From positions 1,860,001 through 1,924,000 of the forward strand of contig MU008162.1 in NCBI GenBank assembly GCA_010909165.1: a stretch of 64,000 bases of DNA. The letters run 5' to 3'. The notes beneath the pieces are model-generated. The model searched no databases. It saw nothing but the letters and a program-made list of their open reading frames with translations, and was not told the origin of the DNA. Origin of the DNA: Anthoceros angustus. Taxonomy: Eukaryota > Streptophyta > Anthocerotopsida > Anthocerotales > Anthocerotaceae. Within the stretch, counting starts at the first letter, position 1. Each line of letters opens with the position of its first letter. Made by a program: the position numbers and the translations under genes. Of the stretch, positions 63,716-64,000 are shown in pieces.

Positions 63716-63934
63716 ATGGCCAAGGGAAAGCGCAAACGTGGGGATGACGACGACGACGACGATGATGGAGATGATCGCAGAGATAAGAAGGTTGTGCTGC
63801 CCTCGCAGATTAGGAACAAGGATCGGAGAGCTGCTGCTTATGCAAAGTTAAAGACCGCGAAGAAAAGGGATAAGCAAAAGGCTCAGCAGGCGCGCTTGGC
63901 TGCTGAGAAGGAGGCCGAGGAGCTTGGCGAAGCG
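63716..63934 (+). CDS. RPF1: Ribosome production factor 1 (RPF1), first exon, cut by window end
   Basis: 73 codons from 'MAKGKRKRGDDDDDDDDGDD', then 'LPSQIRNKDRRAAAYAKLK' and a Lys/Ala-rich helix ending 'EEAEELGEA'-like text before a phase-0 donor 'gcg|gtaagc'. The pattern (acidic run, 'LPSxIxNKxxRxxxxAKLK', 'ALELGEE'-like end) matches the N-terminus of plant RPF1, a Brix-domain protein needed for 60S assembly in the nucleolus. The Brix domain should follow beyond the window. It is divergent from P0. The partial sequence keeps confidence below certainty. Confidence 0.75.
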
Positions 63935-64000
63935 GTAAGCTGCTGAACGGTGGGTTGGGGGTATAGCAGTTGTCGCTGCAAGGTTTTCTGATGGGTGATG

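Overview
The window is nuclear DNA of a land plant. Evidence: spliced genes with GT-AG introns of about 90 to 400 bp, a plant PLS-type pentatricopeptide repeat (PPR) protein, a plant GDSL lipase, telo-box promoter motifs, a nuclear tRNA-Val(CAC), and LINE, hAT and Ty3 elements. Short introns, an intronless PPR gene and a non-angiosperm-looking gene set (bacterial-type GHL10 glycosidase, Highwire-like E3 relic, 7TM protein) suggest a spore-bearing plant (lycophyte, fern or bryophyte). I cannot place it further.

Layout. 1-9.3 kb: accessory DNA with LINE-like tails, minisatellites, a PPR relic and a decayed RING-type E3 relic. 9.3-10.7 kb: a MYB/SANT-like DNA-binding protein. 12-18.4 kb: repeat-rich, with an inverted pair of transposon 3' ends and two minisatellite fields. 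18.4-30.6 kb is gene-rich: a coiled-coil protein (+), a GHL10 glycosidase (-), a three-exon small membrane protein (+) and a 1,488-residue PPR protein (-) made of two fused homologous halves. 30.6-38.7 kb: a GDSL esterase fused to a fasciclin domain, preceded by four partial copies of its own 5' region. The copies are joined at 7-10 bp microhomologies, two junctions carry scraps of the PPR gene, and the two complete units each carry a tRNA-Val. 40.5-51.6 kb: a GC-rich satellite of about 68 bp linked to a decayed Ty3-type retrotransposon that carries a cytosine-5 DNA methyltransferase domain after its protease. 51.8-52.4 kb: a hAT-type MITE with exact 8-bp target duplications. 53-64 kb is gene-rich again: a DOPA-dioxygenase-like enzyme, a seven-transmembrane protein, an unknown small ORF, two tandem ribosomal protein P0 copies (one frameshifted), an EMG1/NEP1-like gene with lesions, and the first exon of RPF1.

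The last 5 kb is functionally coherent: P0, EMG1 and RPF1 all serve the ribosome. Each P0 copy is divergent from a ribosome-assembly gene, and the P0/RPF1 intergenic region carries two telo-boxes.

The most unusual items are the methyltransferase-bearing retroelement and its satellite, the GDSL-fasciclin fusion, and the microhomology mosaic. Several duplicated blocks differ by single-base homopolymer contractions, so some rearrangements and frameshifts could be assembly or base-calling artefacts.
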